A stretch of 64,000 nucleotides of DNA from the NCBI RefSeq assembly GCF_001439845.1, contig NZ_JYLO01000009.1:248001-312000 (forward strand). The letters are read 5' to 3'. Shown in pieces: positions 26,552 through 34,496 of the stretch; within the stretch, counting starts at the first letter, position 1; each line of letters opens with the position of its first letter. Position numbers and translations under genes: made by a program. Origin of the DNA: Pseudomonas lactis (GTDB lineage: Bacteria; Pseudomonadota; Gammaproteobacteria; Pseudomonadales; Pseudomonadaceae). The notes under the pieces are model-generated. The model was not told where the DNA came from and ran no database searches. It worked only from the letters and a program-made list of their open reading frames with translations.

Positions 26552-27064
26552 TTACTGTATTACTCGATATTCTATATTGCTCTCTGGAGCTTTATTTTCT
26601 CCCCAGTCTAGGAGGGTTTTTATCGCGGAAAAATCTGGGTTTTTCTTAGTTATAAAAACAGTTAATGTGGAAACTTTGTTGCAGCCGGAAGGTCTTTCGA
26701 TTGTACGCAAGTCTGAGCATTTTTTGCTTATTAACGCGGCGCCGACGATTTTTTCACTTTCGTAAATGATGGCGGATTTTTCAGTACATGATCGGAAACG
26801 ACAGCCGGATTTCATTACTGCGTTTTTTATACCTTCAGGGGTTCTCAGAATGATGTTGGAGTCCGGGTCGGGGTTGGACAGTCCCATGATGATCTGATCC
26901 ACTACCGGCGAAGAATTTACTATGTAGGTACCCTTCATATCCCCAAGGTAATTTTGAAGCTTTTCCTTGTCCTGTTCGGCGCCTTCAGTGCTGTTTGCAG
27001 CAGTACAGTAAAGAAGCAATAGTGAGTAGGCTAAACAAAATGTATTACGAGTAAAAAAGTGCAT
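26552..27064 (-). CDS. Exported Ivy-like protein, candidate immunity to the neighbouring muramidase
   Basis: Start at ATG 27064 behind AGGA gives 170 residues; upstream in-frame starts would run into the toxin gene. Signal peptide (AYSLLLLYCTAANS, cleavage near residue 23). The mature part has C88-x4-C93 followed by SAIIYESEKIVGAAL, closely recalling the CKPHDC loop and following strand of the periplasmic lysozyme inhibitor Ivy. In Ivy that loop plugs the lysozyme active site. It begins 19 bp after a muramidase gene, the usual place of an immunity gene. The homology is by eye and distant; periplasmic immunity is an inference. Confidence 0.68.
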   Translation of the reverse strand: MHFFTRNTFCLAYSLLLLYCTAANSTEGAEQDKEKLQNYLGDMKGTYIVNSSPVVDQIIMGLSNPDPDSNIILRTPEGIKNAVMKSGCRFRSCTEKSAIIYESEKIVGAALISKKCSDLRTIERPSGCNKVSTLTVFITKKNPDFSAIKTLLDWGENKAPESNIEYRVIQ

Positions 27065-27083
27065 GCTTGTTCCTGCCCTAGCT

Positions 27084-27869
27084 TTAGCATGGATCTGCAT
27101 CGGATGGCATGCGGTGTGTGTTAATGTCATTCTGAAGAAGCGTTGCTTCTCGCGCTCTTCGCTCATGGTACGCGTCACCGAAGTTGTTTAAGTTATTAAG
27201 TGCCGCTTGCCAGTTACCTGTCGTAATTTGCACCCAGAAGTTTGGGGTGGCTACAGCTAGATTGGTGCCATATTGATAGGCTAAGTCAACTATTGCTGTT
27301 TGAGTTCCAGAGGGGAGTTGATCAAAGTTCGCAAAAGTAGCTGCATTGTCAAAGTTTGTAGCCACTTGTGACATTACATTACTTAAGACGGAGCTGTCCA
27401 TCAAATCAGCGTTAGCTTGGGATACAGTAAGCGGATTAGCTGACAAAAAATTGTTAGCCTCTTGACCGGTTCTCCCTGTATAGGGAAGCAATTGAGATAT
27501 CAAGTCAACTGGCCAGCCAAAATTGGCCATGCTTTGCTCGGTGCGACCACCCAAGTCAATGCCAGTAGCAACTGTTACGCCACTGCTCGCGCCTCCTGGC
27601 CAGTAACCGTTCAGACGCTGTTGGCCTTCACTAGTCGAAATAAATGCATGGTCTACATTTCGAGATGGGTTTACACACAATGGATTTGGCTCGTGTTCTG
27701 GCTCGCCATTTCCTCCATCAGGATCTGTCGGGCTTGGGCCATCCGGGAAATCTCCAGGATCTGGTTCAGGTGCAATTACAGTAATGTCGGGAAGCGTAAT
27801 GTCCGGGTATGTATCAGTGCTTTGGCCGCCACAAATTATATACTGCTCAGAAGCTTTTAGTTTGCGCAT
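27084..27869 (-). CDS. Double-glycine-leader protein with pesticin-like muramidase domain (candidate bacteriocin)
   Basis: A 261-residue protein. The first 15 residues (MRKLKASEQYIICGG) match the double-glycine leader consensus: Leu -12, Glu -8, Ile -4, Gly -2, Gly -1. Then comes an acidic Pro/Asp-rich linker (about 16-64) and, from about residue 68, a lysozyme-like domain of the pesticin C-terminal type: Glu-81 in STSEGQQRL, Thr-99 and Asp-105 in GVTVATGIDLG, with the Thr-to-Asp distance of six as in pesticin, plus the late TAIVDLAYQYG block. It would cut peptidoglycan glycan strands of target cells after removal of the leader. Upstream by 29 bp is a C39 peptidase gene of the family that cleaves such leaders. 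Confidence 0.85.
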   Translation of the reverse strand: MRKLKASEQYIICGGQSTDTYPDITLPDITVIAPEPDPGDFPDGPSPTDPDGGNGEPEHEPNPLCVNPSRNVDHAFISTSEGQQRLNGYWPGGASSGVTVATGIDLGGRTEQSMANFGWPVDLISQLLPYTGRTGQEANNFLSANPLTVSQANADLMDSSVLSNVMSQVATNFDNAATFANFDQLPSGTQTAIVDLAYQYGTNLAVATPNFWVQITTGNWQAALNNLNNFGDAYHERRAREATLLQNDINTHRMPSDADPC

Positions 27870-27898
27870 ATAAGTCCCTTTTAAGAGTGTCGGTTTGA

Positions 27899-28312
27899 TT
27901 ATTGTCTAGTCTTGTTCGATAAAATCTCTATTGCAATATTTCCGAACAATCTGTCGAGAGCGGTTTTTGATATGCGTAAATACCCTCTTCTCGGATCCTT
28001 GATTAAAGAAAATTGTTCGTTGGTTTCCACTAATATTGCATAGTGGTTTTTGCCAAATAGAATAATTGAGGGGAGTGTTAAGTTTTTTAGCTCGTGTTCA
28101 TGTAACCACCAGCTTCTGACTCTTAGTCCATAGAGACGAAAAGTCGATGATAAATCCCTTATGCTGACTTTTTTTATGCCGTCGGTAATTTTTTTAGGGA
28201 TAATAGGCAGGTGGAGAGTAGGCTCAAAACTATGGGAGCATAAGATCATTTGTATGCATGCCCAAGCGCACCCATTAGAGGTGGTTTGACGAATCATTGG
28301 TGTTTTAGGCAT
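27899..28312 (-). CDS. Stand-alone C39-family cysteine peptidase
   Basis: Start at ATG 28312 with GGAGG 8 bases upstream gives only 137 residues, a bare C39 domain without the transporter membrane and ATPase parts usually fused to it. Catalytic pattern: Gln-9, Cys-15 in NGCAWACIQM, His-90 in GKNHYAILVE, Asp-106 in IKDPRRGYL, with the usual His-Asp distance of 16. C39 domains cut after a double glycine. It is the first gene of the unit with the double-glycine muramidase, so it is the likely processing protease. No ABC exporter is seen nearby. Base composition is AT-richer than the ICE core. Confidence 0.85.
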   Translation of the reverse strand: MPKTPMIRQTTSNGCAWACIQMILCSHSFEPTLHLPIIPKKITDGIKKVSIRDLSSTFRLYGLRVRSWWLHEHELKNLTLPSIILFGKNHYAILVETNEQFSLIKDPRRGYLRISKTALDRLFGNIAIEILSNKTRQ

Positions 28313-28496
28313 GTCATAACCTCCATGTTTAGTAGTAAGTAAGCATAAAATTGTTACAATTTTAATTCTGCTTCCTTGATTGCAACTGCACACACCACGA
28401 ATCGGTTAACCAACTGGCTGGGATTGTTGGCGGTTTAAACGTTTCACAGACGTGCACTGACTGTCTGGTTTGCACCTGCTAATTCTTCCCATCTGA
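28313..28496. promoter_or_regulatory. Upstream region of the muramidase island
   Basis: About 180 bases between the helicase terminator and the C39 gene. A promoter for the four-gene unit must lie here; the minus strand is AT-rich close to the start (AAAATTGTAACAATTTTA around 28345-28365, a near palindrome) but no firm -35/-10 pair can be claimed. Confidence 0.35.
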
Positions 28497-28525
28497 CCGA
28501 AAAAAAAGGCCACCCGAAGGTGGCC
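28497..28525 (-). terminator. Rho-independent terminator of the leading-region operon
   Basis: On the minus strand GGCCACC-TTCG-GGTGGCC is followed by a run of eight T, just after the stop of the SNF2 helicase gene. It ends the long minus-strand operon and isolates the muramidase island from it. Confidence 0.94.
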
Positions 28526-28531
28526 GTCAAA

Positions 28532-30772
28532 CTATGAAGCAATGAGCTGCCTTGCAAGTGTCATTTCAACTGAGTCACCATCTTGGTTCAGCGAGTCGAG
28601 ACCAGAGTCTGGCACATCTCCCGACGTGCTTTGAGCCACGGCGATTTTCTTGGCCATCAACTGCAGGCAAGTAATCTGAGAGCTGTCGGCATAGCCAAAA
28701 AAAACCACCCGCACCGGCTGCTTTTGCCCAATCCGCCATGACCGTCGAGCTGCCTGTTGCAAGGTGTATACGTTGTACCCCGTCTGCAGGAACGCAATGG
28801 TCGGAAAATCGAGCAAATCCAACCCGGTCTTGACCAGCTCCGGGTTAGTGATCAGTACGTCGACACCTCTGTCTACCTGCTCGAGGATCCAATCCTCGCG
28901 CCTGGCGGTATCCACTGACGCCCTCAGGACCGCTACTTTTAAACCAGATTGCTCCAGCAGTCGTTTCAGGCGAGAGGTGGTGTCTCGCGTGCCGCTGTAC
29001 ACGGTATAGGCCAGAACCTTCCGGCCTTTGGCTTTTTCCGTGAGGCAGAGGTCGAGCAGTGCTTTCTCCTTCGGCATTATTTGCTCATCTGCAAAGATCG
29101 AGGGGACGAACGCCAAGGTATCTTTGCTACGAGGGTGCTTAACGATCTCCGGTCGAAAGCAGCAGTCAGGCCAAGCCAGCAGCACGTTGAGTACTACCCC
29201 TAGCAAGGTAGTGTCTCGACGGGCCAATGCTTGGCGAAGTTCCTGCGTCAGTTTTCCTGCCAATTGCTGATAGGCCGACGCTTGTTCTGCAGACATGCTG
29301 ATATCGACAAATTCCTCCTGGTACGCCGGCAACACGTTGCCACCGATATCTCTAAGTTTCAGAAACACGGTGAACGGCAACACAAAGCGGTGAATGCCTT
29401 TAGGGCCGAAGCCTGGGGCTTTCACCGTTCGCACCGAGAGTTTTTTTCCCTTGGCTGTTTTGTGTGACACGTTGTCCCGCTCGGTGTAAATGTCCTTCAA
29501 TACGCCGTGGTCGCGCATGAATGACATCGCGGCCGGAGCCATACTTCCGCGCGCGTTTGGTTTGTAACCGTCCTCGATCATTCGCCGGGTAAGTATTCGG
29601 AACAGGAGGTAGAACAGATCATCTGCATAGCCACCCATGAGGGTGCCTGTCAGCAGCACGGTTTTACGTGCTTTCGCTGCCAATACACCCATAGCTTGAC
29701 CCTGGGCCGAGCCACTGTTTTTGTATTCATGTCCTTCATCCACCACCAACAGGTCGAAATATCCGTTTGGTAGGTAGCGTTTGATGAACTCGGTGGGTTG
29801 GTAACCGCCCTCGCCAAAGCCAAACTCAATGTTGGCCATGGCGCGCTCCATGCGTTTGGCTTGGCGGTCGCTGAAGATGAAATTGCCCTGAGCGTCCATC
29901 AGATTGATGAATTCGCTGACGTTGTCGATCAGCATCGAGGCGAGGAAGTCCTCCCCGAAGTCATTCAGCAATCTGTCCGCACGTACTGGACCGATAGTCG
30001 GAATCCGACACATCGATTTTAGTATGGTCGCACGACGAGTTCCGTTGTCGGCTTTGCCCGGGCGCATCAGCGTCCAGAGTTGTCCTTGGCAATAAGGGCA
30101 GCTCCGACGGCGTTCCTCTCGGTGAAACTCTTCGACAGTCACACGGTTGCCTTCTAAGTCCTCCAGAAGGCGTCCGCAGTCGGGGCATCCTGCGAAGTTG
30201 TATCCGCCGCTGGCGCGACGTGGCCAACATACCGTACGCCAGTGATACCCCATGCGCATTCGCACGCGTCCGAGAATGAAGAACTCTTTACGGCCATCGT
30301 AAGGATCCCCCAGTTGGTCACGTAGCTTGATCAGCTTAACCAGCGTATCGGGTCCATTGAGAACCCACACGCGTGCGTCTGGGATGGTTTCGAGTATCTC
30401 CCGTCGCCATTTGTAGACCAGGTGTGGAGGCGAAATCACCAAAGTGCGGCGGTAGCCCGCACTGTGCATGACAGCGGCTACAGCGATGGCCATCATGGTT
30501 TTCCCAGTGCCCATTTCTGCATTGATAACGGCTGCCTGCTCGTTGCGGTCTAGCAATAAAGCTGCAACGGCCTGCACTACATCAGCTTGAGCAGGGAACG
30601 GCTGGCGTTTGAGTTCGCTCATAACCCGTTGATGGGCTTCGTTGATGCTGCCGGAATAAACCGGTGGGTTAGAGCGATTGAGGGAGTCCAATAATTCATC
30701 ACCGAATTCGTCGATGAACTCAGTCAGGCCGATGGCCAAGGGGGATACAGAGACTTGGGATAGGTCGTTCAT
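28532..30772 (-). CDS. SNF2/DEAD-type helicase with zinc-ribbon insert, ICE core
   Basis: Start at ATG 30772 with GGAG upstream, 746 residues. Helicase motifs: Walker A NAEMGTGKTMMAIA (about 80), Walker B VVDEGHEYKN (about 345), TGTLMGG, and the final AARRSWRIGQKQPVRVV block of SNF2 enzymes. Between motifs I and II is an insert with four CxxC-type pairs (CPDCGRL, CPYCQGQL). Such helicases are conserved in PFGI-type ICEs beside DUF6094 proteins; function in transfer or replication is not known. It is the last gene of the leading operon and is preceded by a two-hairpin leader. Confidence 0.88.
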   Translation of the reverse strand: MNDLSQVSVSPLAIGLTEFIDEFGDELLDSLNRSNPPVYSGSINEAHQRVMSELKRQPFPAQADVVQAVAALLLDRNEQAAVINAEMGTGKTMMAIAVAAVMHSAGYRRTLVISPPHLVYKWRREILETIPDARVWVLNGPDTLVKLIKLRDQLGDPYDGRKEFFILGRVRMRMGYHWRTVCWPRRASGGYNFAGCPDCGRLLEDLEGNRVTVEEFHREERRRSCPYCQGQLWTLMRPGKADNGTRRATILKSMCRIPTIGPVRADRLLNDFGEDFLASMLIDNVSEFINLMDAQGNFIFSDRQAKRMERAMANIEFGFGEGGYQPTEFIKRYLPNGYFDLLVVDEGHEYKNSGSAQGQAMGVLAAKARKTVLLTGTLMGGYADDLFYLLFRILTRRMIEDGYKPNARGSMAPAAMSFMRDHGVLKDIYTERDNVSHKTAKGKKLSVRTVKAPGFGPKGIHRFVLPFTVFLKLRDIGGNVLPAYQEEFVDISMSAEQASAYQQLAGKLTQELRQALARRDTTLLGVVLNVLLAWPDCCFRPEIVKHPRSKDTLAFVPSIFADEQIMPKEKALLDLCLTEKAKGRKVLAYTVYSGTRDTTSRLKRLLEQSGLKVAVLRASVDTARREDWILEQVDRGVDVLITNPELVKTGLDLLDFPTIAFLQTGYNVYTLQQAARRSWRIGQKQPVRVVFFGYADSSQITCLQLMAKKIAVAQSTSGDVPDSGLDSLNQDGDSVEMTLARQLIAS

Positions 30773-30849
30773 GAGTGTTTCTCCAATAGGAACGAAACAG
30801 GGTATGCACGACACCCCGACGGGTATGGTGAATACCCTGCGGGTTGGTT
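30773..30849 (-). promoter_or_regulatory. Two-hairpin 5' leader covering the ribosome site (helicase gene)
   Basis: On the minus strand: CCCG, inner hairpin GGGTA/TACCC with loop containing CACC, closing CGGG, then GTTTC-gt-TCC pairing with GGA-GAAAC so that the GGAG ribosome site lies in the stem, then the ATG. Same plan as seven other leaders in this operon. Confidence 0.6.
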
Positions 30850-30876
30850 AACGGATGGCCAGGTTGGCGTGGTGGG

Positions 30877-32343
30877 TCAGTAGTCCGATGGCAGCAACAC
30901 GGTTGTTGCACTGCGGTCAGCTTCGGTGATGATCCAGAGCCGGGTCTCATCGCCGGCGCATATGTCATAACAGGAGAACAATCGATCCCCGTAGGTCAAA
31001 GCCCGTTGGTTACTGCTCCAGTCTTCTTTGGGCAGTTCCCCCCAGTCACCGGAGAAATGCCGTCGCAAGTAAGTGCTTGGATCGAGATGTCCATGCTCAA
31101 TCAGGTGGTGCACTGACTGGGTCAGCACTAAGCGGCCAGGTTCAAATGTCACTCTTGGTGGTGGGGTAAGTGTTGGCTGTGTCACCGCCTCATCAGGCTC
31201 ATGCGGCGTATCGGCCGTATCCGCCGATGAACTGATGGTGATCACGCGGCCTTGGTTGGCAGAGCCTGGCGTCATGTCCCATGCCCGAATGATGGGCACG
31301 AAACGATCAGTCAGGATCCTTACCTCGGACACGTTGCCGTCCTGGTCTTCGGTGAACTCGGTCTTGCGGACCTTATCTTTGTAGGTATCGCCTTTGAGTA
31401 CCAATACTCGGCCGGTTTTGGATTTCACTACGCCGGAAATCGCACCGGCAGCCAATGCCAACGCCAAGTGCCAGCGCGACAGCTCCCTCACGGGAGGTCG
31501 TGGCTGAGCGCCGCTTTGACCAAAGTGCAGTGTGAAGTCAGGCCACATGCCACGAAGTCTTTTGATTTCTTCGCTGAGCTGTTCAGGTTCAAGGCTGATA
31601 CGGTAGAAGTGTTCCAGCTCGTTGGATGCCGGGAGAACCCTGTAGGGCTCCCATGGCCAACTGGTTGGTAACGCTTCCGCGCTCAGTGTGCCGGCACCGA
31701 TCGCCTGAAGGCGTGCGCGTACGTTTTTGACCTCTTGCGGTCGAGCGAGGTCCTGCCGGCGGATTCGTATACCGAAGATCACTACCTGTTTAAAAGTTGG
31801 ATCAGCGGCTTTGTAGATCCGCAGTTCAGTAAAGTGATTGCATAGCCAACCACACAGCTCATCGTCCAGCACGTAGTGCGGAACAATCAGCACCAAGACT
31901 CCCCCGTACTGCAGCAGTGGTAGCGTCCGTTGATAGAACATCTTCTCCAGGCGCCGACGGCCGTTACCTTGGTACTGAGATGCACCTGCATGGTCAGCGA
32001 CCAGGTCACCGTAGGGCGGGTTGAGCCAGAGCAAGCCGAAGGCCTGGCGGCTGATCATGGTGTCCATCAAGTCGCTGTGCAGCACGCAATCCAGCAGTGT
32101 CTTGCTGTGTTTGGCACGCTCCTGGTCATACTCGACTGCGTAGGTCTCAACGCGGTCACGCCCGAGTGCATGAGCAGCTTCAGCTAAGGCAACGCCTTCG
32201 CCTGCACAGGGATCGAAGATCCGCATCTTCCCGCTTGGGGATGGTGCCAACGCTTGTAGGGTGAGTTCCAGCGTCGTTTCGTCAGTGGGGTAGTAGCCAT
32301 TGCGAGCGAAGTTGCGCGCCAATCGTGGGAACATCAAAGCCAT
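30877..32343 (-). CDS. DUF6094-type protein with N6-adenine methyltransferase-like fold
   Basis: A 488-residue protein starting behind AGGAG. The N-terminal half has methyltransferase signatures: FDPCAGEGVALAEAA (SAM-binding, about residue 40) and LLWLNPPYGD (NPPY catalytic motif, about residue 107). The C-terminal half (about 270-488) is mixed with a long acidic/Thr-rich linker. DUF6094 proteins are conserved in these ICEs, where a DNA-adenine methylation or RNA-modification role is possible but unproven. Overlap with no neighbour; 15 bp to the upstream gene. Confidence 0.85.
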   Translation of the reverse strand: MALMFPRLARNFARNGYYPTDETTLELTLQALAPSPSGKMRIFDPCAGEGVALAEAAHALGRDRVETYAVEYDQERAKHSKTLLDCVLHSDLMDTMISRQAFGLLWLNPPYGDLVADHAGASQYQGNGRRRLEKMFYQRTLPLLQYGGVLVLIVPHYVLDDELCGWLCNHFTELRIYKAADPTFKQVVIFGIRIRRQDLARPQEVKNVRARLQAIGAGTLSAEALPTSWPWEPYRVLPASNELEHFYRISLEPEQLSEEIKRLRGMWPDFTLHFGQSGAQPRPPVRELSRWHLALALAAGAISGVVKSKTGRVLVLKGDTYKDKVRKTEFTEDQDGNVSEVRILTDRFVPIIRAWDMTPGSANQGRVITISSSADTADTPHEPDEAVTQPTLTPPPRVTFEPGRLVLTQSVHHLIEHGHLDPSTYLRRHFSGDWGELPKEDWSSNQRALTYGDRLFSCYDICAGDETRLWIITEADRSATTVLLPSDY

Positions 32344-32358
32344 GGTGAGGCTCCTGGA

Positions 32359-32964
32359 TCAATGCTCAAACTGAGCGTGGGTTGAGAGCTGCCCCTGGCG
32401 AATGAGCTCGCCTAGGGCTGTTTCGAGAACGTCGAGTTGCAACGTCAAACGCCATGCCGCAACAGCACCGGACGTTCCAGGTAACAGCTGCAGCATGTCG
32501 TGTTGGGTGAGCAACCCCATTACCTGCTCCTGCCAATGAGGCAGTAGCGGTAATGGACAGGTGTCCTGTATCAACGGCCAAAGCCGTTGATGAGGTGACT
32601 GCCCGTTCTCAAGAAGGGCGTAGGCGAAGTGGTTGGCCCGATCCGGCTGTACGCAGCGTCGGTCAAACAACCAGAGGTGAATCAAGCTGCCGAATAACGT
32701 ACCGCGCATTTGTCGCGTGGTGCGCTTCTCCAACAGATCGATGTTGGGGAAAACAGGAAGACTTCGGCCATCTACAACGATGTGAAACTGGCTTAGACCA
32801 TCTTCTGTCGTGCCGAGGGTCAGCCTGGCCAGGAACTCCTGCAGCGCCGTGTCTCGACCCCATGCAGAAAGGAACACCAGGTTGCGTTGTTCGTCACACG
32901 CGCAAGCGTCGACGAAAAGATCATTGCACTCCTCGATTGGGAAGAGCGGGGTAGGGCTGGGCAT
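32359..32964 (-). CDS. ICE leading-region protein, unknown
   Basis: Start at ATG 32964, five bases after GGAGG; an ATG 12 bases earlier lies inside the ribosome-site hairpin. 201 residues, soluble, mostly helical with aromatic-rich stretches (LHLWLFDRRCVQPDRANHFAYALL-type text). Not recognised. Sits 15 bp upstream of the DUF6094 gene and behind a two-hairpin leader. Confidence 0.75.
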   Translation of the reverse strand: MPSPTPLFPIEECNDLFVDACACDEQRNLVFLSAWGRDTALQEFLARLTLGTTEDGLSQFHIVVDGRSLPVFPNIDLLEKRTTRQMRGTLFGSLIHLWLFDRRCVQPDRANHFAYALLENGQSPHQRLWPLIQDTCPLPLLPHWQEQVMGLLTQHDMLQLLPGTSGAVAAWRLTLQLDVLETALGELIRQGQLSTHAQFEH

Positions 32965-33022
32965 GGGAACCTCCACAATGGAGGGGGAACCCGCCCGGAG
33001 GGGCGGTGAGCCCCTCGGGGGT
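32965..33022 (-). promoter_or_regulatory. Two-hairpin 5' leader covering the ribosome site
   Basis: Minus strand: CCCG, GAGGGGC/GCCCCTC with loop TCACC, CGGG, then CCTCCA-TTG-TGGAGG, a perfect 6-bp hairpin holding the GGAGG ribosome site of the 201-residue protein gene. Confidence 0.65.
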
Positions 33023-33036
33023 GTTAGCAGTAAGTG

Positions 33037-33318
33037 TTATTGCTTGGGAAACAGCAGGTTGTCCGATTTGAACGTTTTATCGTTCGGGTCAAACGAGACC
33101 GTCTCGTCTTGAAATAGAGGGCTGTGCCCAGTGAGAAAAATTTGCCCTAGGTATTTGTGGCGAAGGGCAACGGCGGCATCGGCTTGTTCTGCCGTCATTT
33201 CGAGCTCCTCTACGAAGAAGTCCCAAAGCTCCTCATTCGTCGACACCTCGTTATTGGCGAGCTGATCTTCGATGTTTTCAAGGATTTCTTGGGTCAGGTT
33301 ATTGAAGATTGGATTCAT
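33037..33318 (-). CDS. Small acidic ICE protein, unknown
   Basis: A 93-residue, strongly acidic soluble protein (ILENIEDQLANNEVSTNEELWDFFVEELEMTAEQADAAVALRHKYLG) likely helical. Start behind AGGAG with 6-base spacing. Not recognised. It lies in the leading operon behind its own leader. Confidence 0.75.
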   Translation of the reverse strand: MNPIFNNLTQEILENIEDQLANNEVSTNEELWDFFVEELEMTAEQADAAVALRHKYLGQIFLTGHSPLFQDETVSFDPNDKTFKSDNLLFPKQ

Positions 33319-33368
33319 GTGCTGCTCCTGCTAAGTCGAGGAGCGCCCAGGAGGGGGCCCCTCATGGG
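33319..33368 (-). promoter_or_regulatory. Two-hairpin 5' leader covering the ribosome site
   Basis: Minus strand: CCCA, GAGGG/CCCTC with loop GCC, TGGG, then GCTCCT pairing with AGGAGC so that AGGAG is in the stem before the ATG at 33318. Confidence 0.65.
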
Positions 33369-33402
33369 TTGTGCCGATTGGCTTGGCGTATCGCGGGCTT
33401 CG

Positions 33403-34008
33403 TCAGGTATTGGAGATATTCCATACCTGCAGTTTGAAGTTGTGTACATAGCCGAGCTCAGAGAGCCGACTGCACTGTTGGCGTAGTTGCTGACGATCAA
33501 CAGTTGTGTCCAGCCTGACTGTATCGCTTAGAGGCCAGATTGTGCCGAACAACTCGGCATCTGCCTCGAGGTCGTTGGTTCCGCCGGTCGGGGTCATCCC
33601 AAACGGGGCATCCTCTTTTGATACCTGTTTATTGGAGGCCGGTACTGCGGGCGGACTATTCCGCTGCACTGGCTTGGAGAGGTTGGAGGAAGACTCTTCA
33701 TCCATAGGGTCAGGCTCGTTTGGCGAGAGCCTGGCGGCGTCTTCTGGTGTCAGATTGTCGACGTCGTCGAGGCTCATGCTTTCCAGCTTTGCACGGATCT
33801 CAACGACCAGGCGGCCTGCTGTGGAGTAATACGAAGGACGGATCTCCGTTATCAGAAAGTCGCCTCGGTATTTGCCTTCATCGTACTGATCGAGGAGTGC
33901 GTCTTTGATCACGAACTCACCGATAGAGGTCGAGAGCCGTCCGACGTTGAATTCGCCATTACGGCCGCTGATGGTACGGATGGCCAGTTGGCCGGGGATG
34001 TTGATCAT
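33403..34008 (-). CDS. DUF3275 family ICE protein
   Basis: Start at ATG 34008 (MINIPGQLAIRTISGRNGEF), five bases after GGAG; the frame is open further up but that stretch contains a terminator hairpin. 201 residues: an N-terminal beta-rich domain (FNVGRLSTSIGEFVIKD, YRGDFLITEIRPSYY) typical of DUF3275, a flexible acidic middle, and a short C-terminal domain. DUF3275 is conserved in PFGI/SPI-7-type elements; function unknown. Confidence 0.85.
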   Translation of the reverse strand: MINIPGQLAIRTISGRNGEFNVGRLSTSIGEFVIKDALLDQYDEGKYRGDFLITEIRPSYYSTAGRLVVEIRAKLESMSLDDVDNLTPEDAARLSPNEPDPMDEESSSNLSKPVQRNSPPAVPASNKQVSKEDAPFGMTPTGGTNDLEADAELFGTIWPLSDTVRLDTTVDRQQLRQQCSRLSELGYVHNFKLQVWNISNT

Positions 34009-34029
34009 GGGCAGCTCCACACTGCTACG

Positions 34030-34058
34030 AATGAAAAAAGCCCGACAGATGTCGGGCT
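34030..34058 (-). terminator. Terminator or attenuator hairpin upstream of the DUF3275 gene
   Basis: Minus strand GCCCGACA-TC-TGTCGGGC followed by six T. It stands 20 bp upstream of the DUF3275 start and after the stop at 34086, so it may divide the leading operon or act as an attenuator of the downstream genes. Confidence 0.85.
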
Positions 34059-34085
34059 TTGGGTAGTGCTGTGAATGTCGAAGGA

Positions 34086-34421
34086 TTACGGGCAAGAAGT
34101 ATGAGTTTCATCCTTGAGTGAGATGTACAGATAGAAAACGCCTGGCGGTGATTCTATGCGGTCAAGTTTTAGGTCCAGCCAGACCCGATCAGTGCTATTG
34201 CCGGCAGGCAATAAACGATAGAGGCCGAAATGGATCTGTGTGCTGTCAGGTTGCAAATGCAGTTCTCGGTAGGCCTCCAGGACAACTTCGCCCAGTCGCT
34301 CACTGACAACACTTGCATCCTGTGGGTTTTCAATATGCACCGCTTCCTGCCAGGCCCGAGGTGTTAAAACGACCGGGAGCTTGAGCAGGTCAGACGACAC
34401 GAGGTTAGTGGTGGTTTGCAT
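34086..34421 (-). CDS. Small ICE protein, unknown (111 residues)
   Basis: A 111-residue soluble protein starting behind CTGGAGA. Text LPVVLTPRAWQEAVHI, ERLGEVVLEAYRELHLQP, FYLYISLKDETHTSCP; alpha/beta pattern, not recognised. Behind a two-hairpin leader; followed by the terminator hairpin at 34030-34058. Confidence 0.72.
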   Translation of the reverse strand: MQTTTNLVSSDLLKLPVVLTPRAWQEAVHIENPQDASVVSERLGEVVLEAYRELHLQPDSTQIHFGLYRLLPAGNSTDRVWLDLKLDRIESPPGVFYLYISLKDETHTSCP

Positions 34422-34479
34422 GTTTATCTCCAGGTGCGAAAACCACCTGGCCCGTTCGGGAGATGGTTCCCGGCGGGGT
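34422..34479 (-). promoter_or_regulatory. Two-hairpin 5' leader covering the ribosome site
   Basis: Minus strand: CCCG, CGGGA/TCCCG with loop ACCATC, CGGG, then CCAGGTG pairing with CACCTGG, whose last TGG is the start of the TGGAGA ribosome site. The loop ACCATC can also pair with GGTGGT in the 5' arm of the second hairpin, so the two foldings exclude each other. Confidence 0.65.
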
Positions 34480-34496
34480 ATTGTTTGCTGTGTGAT

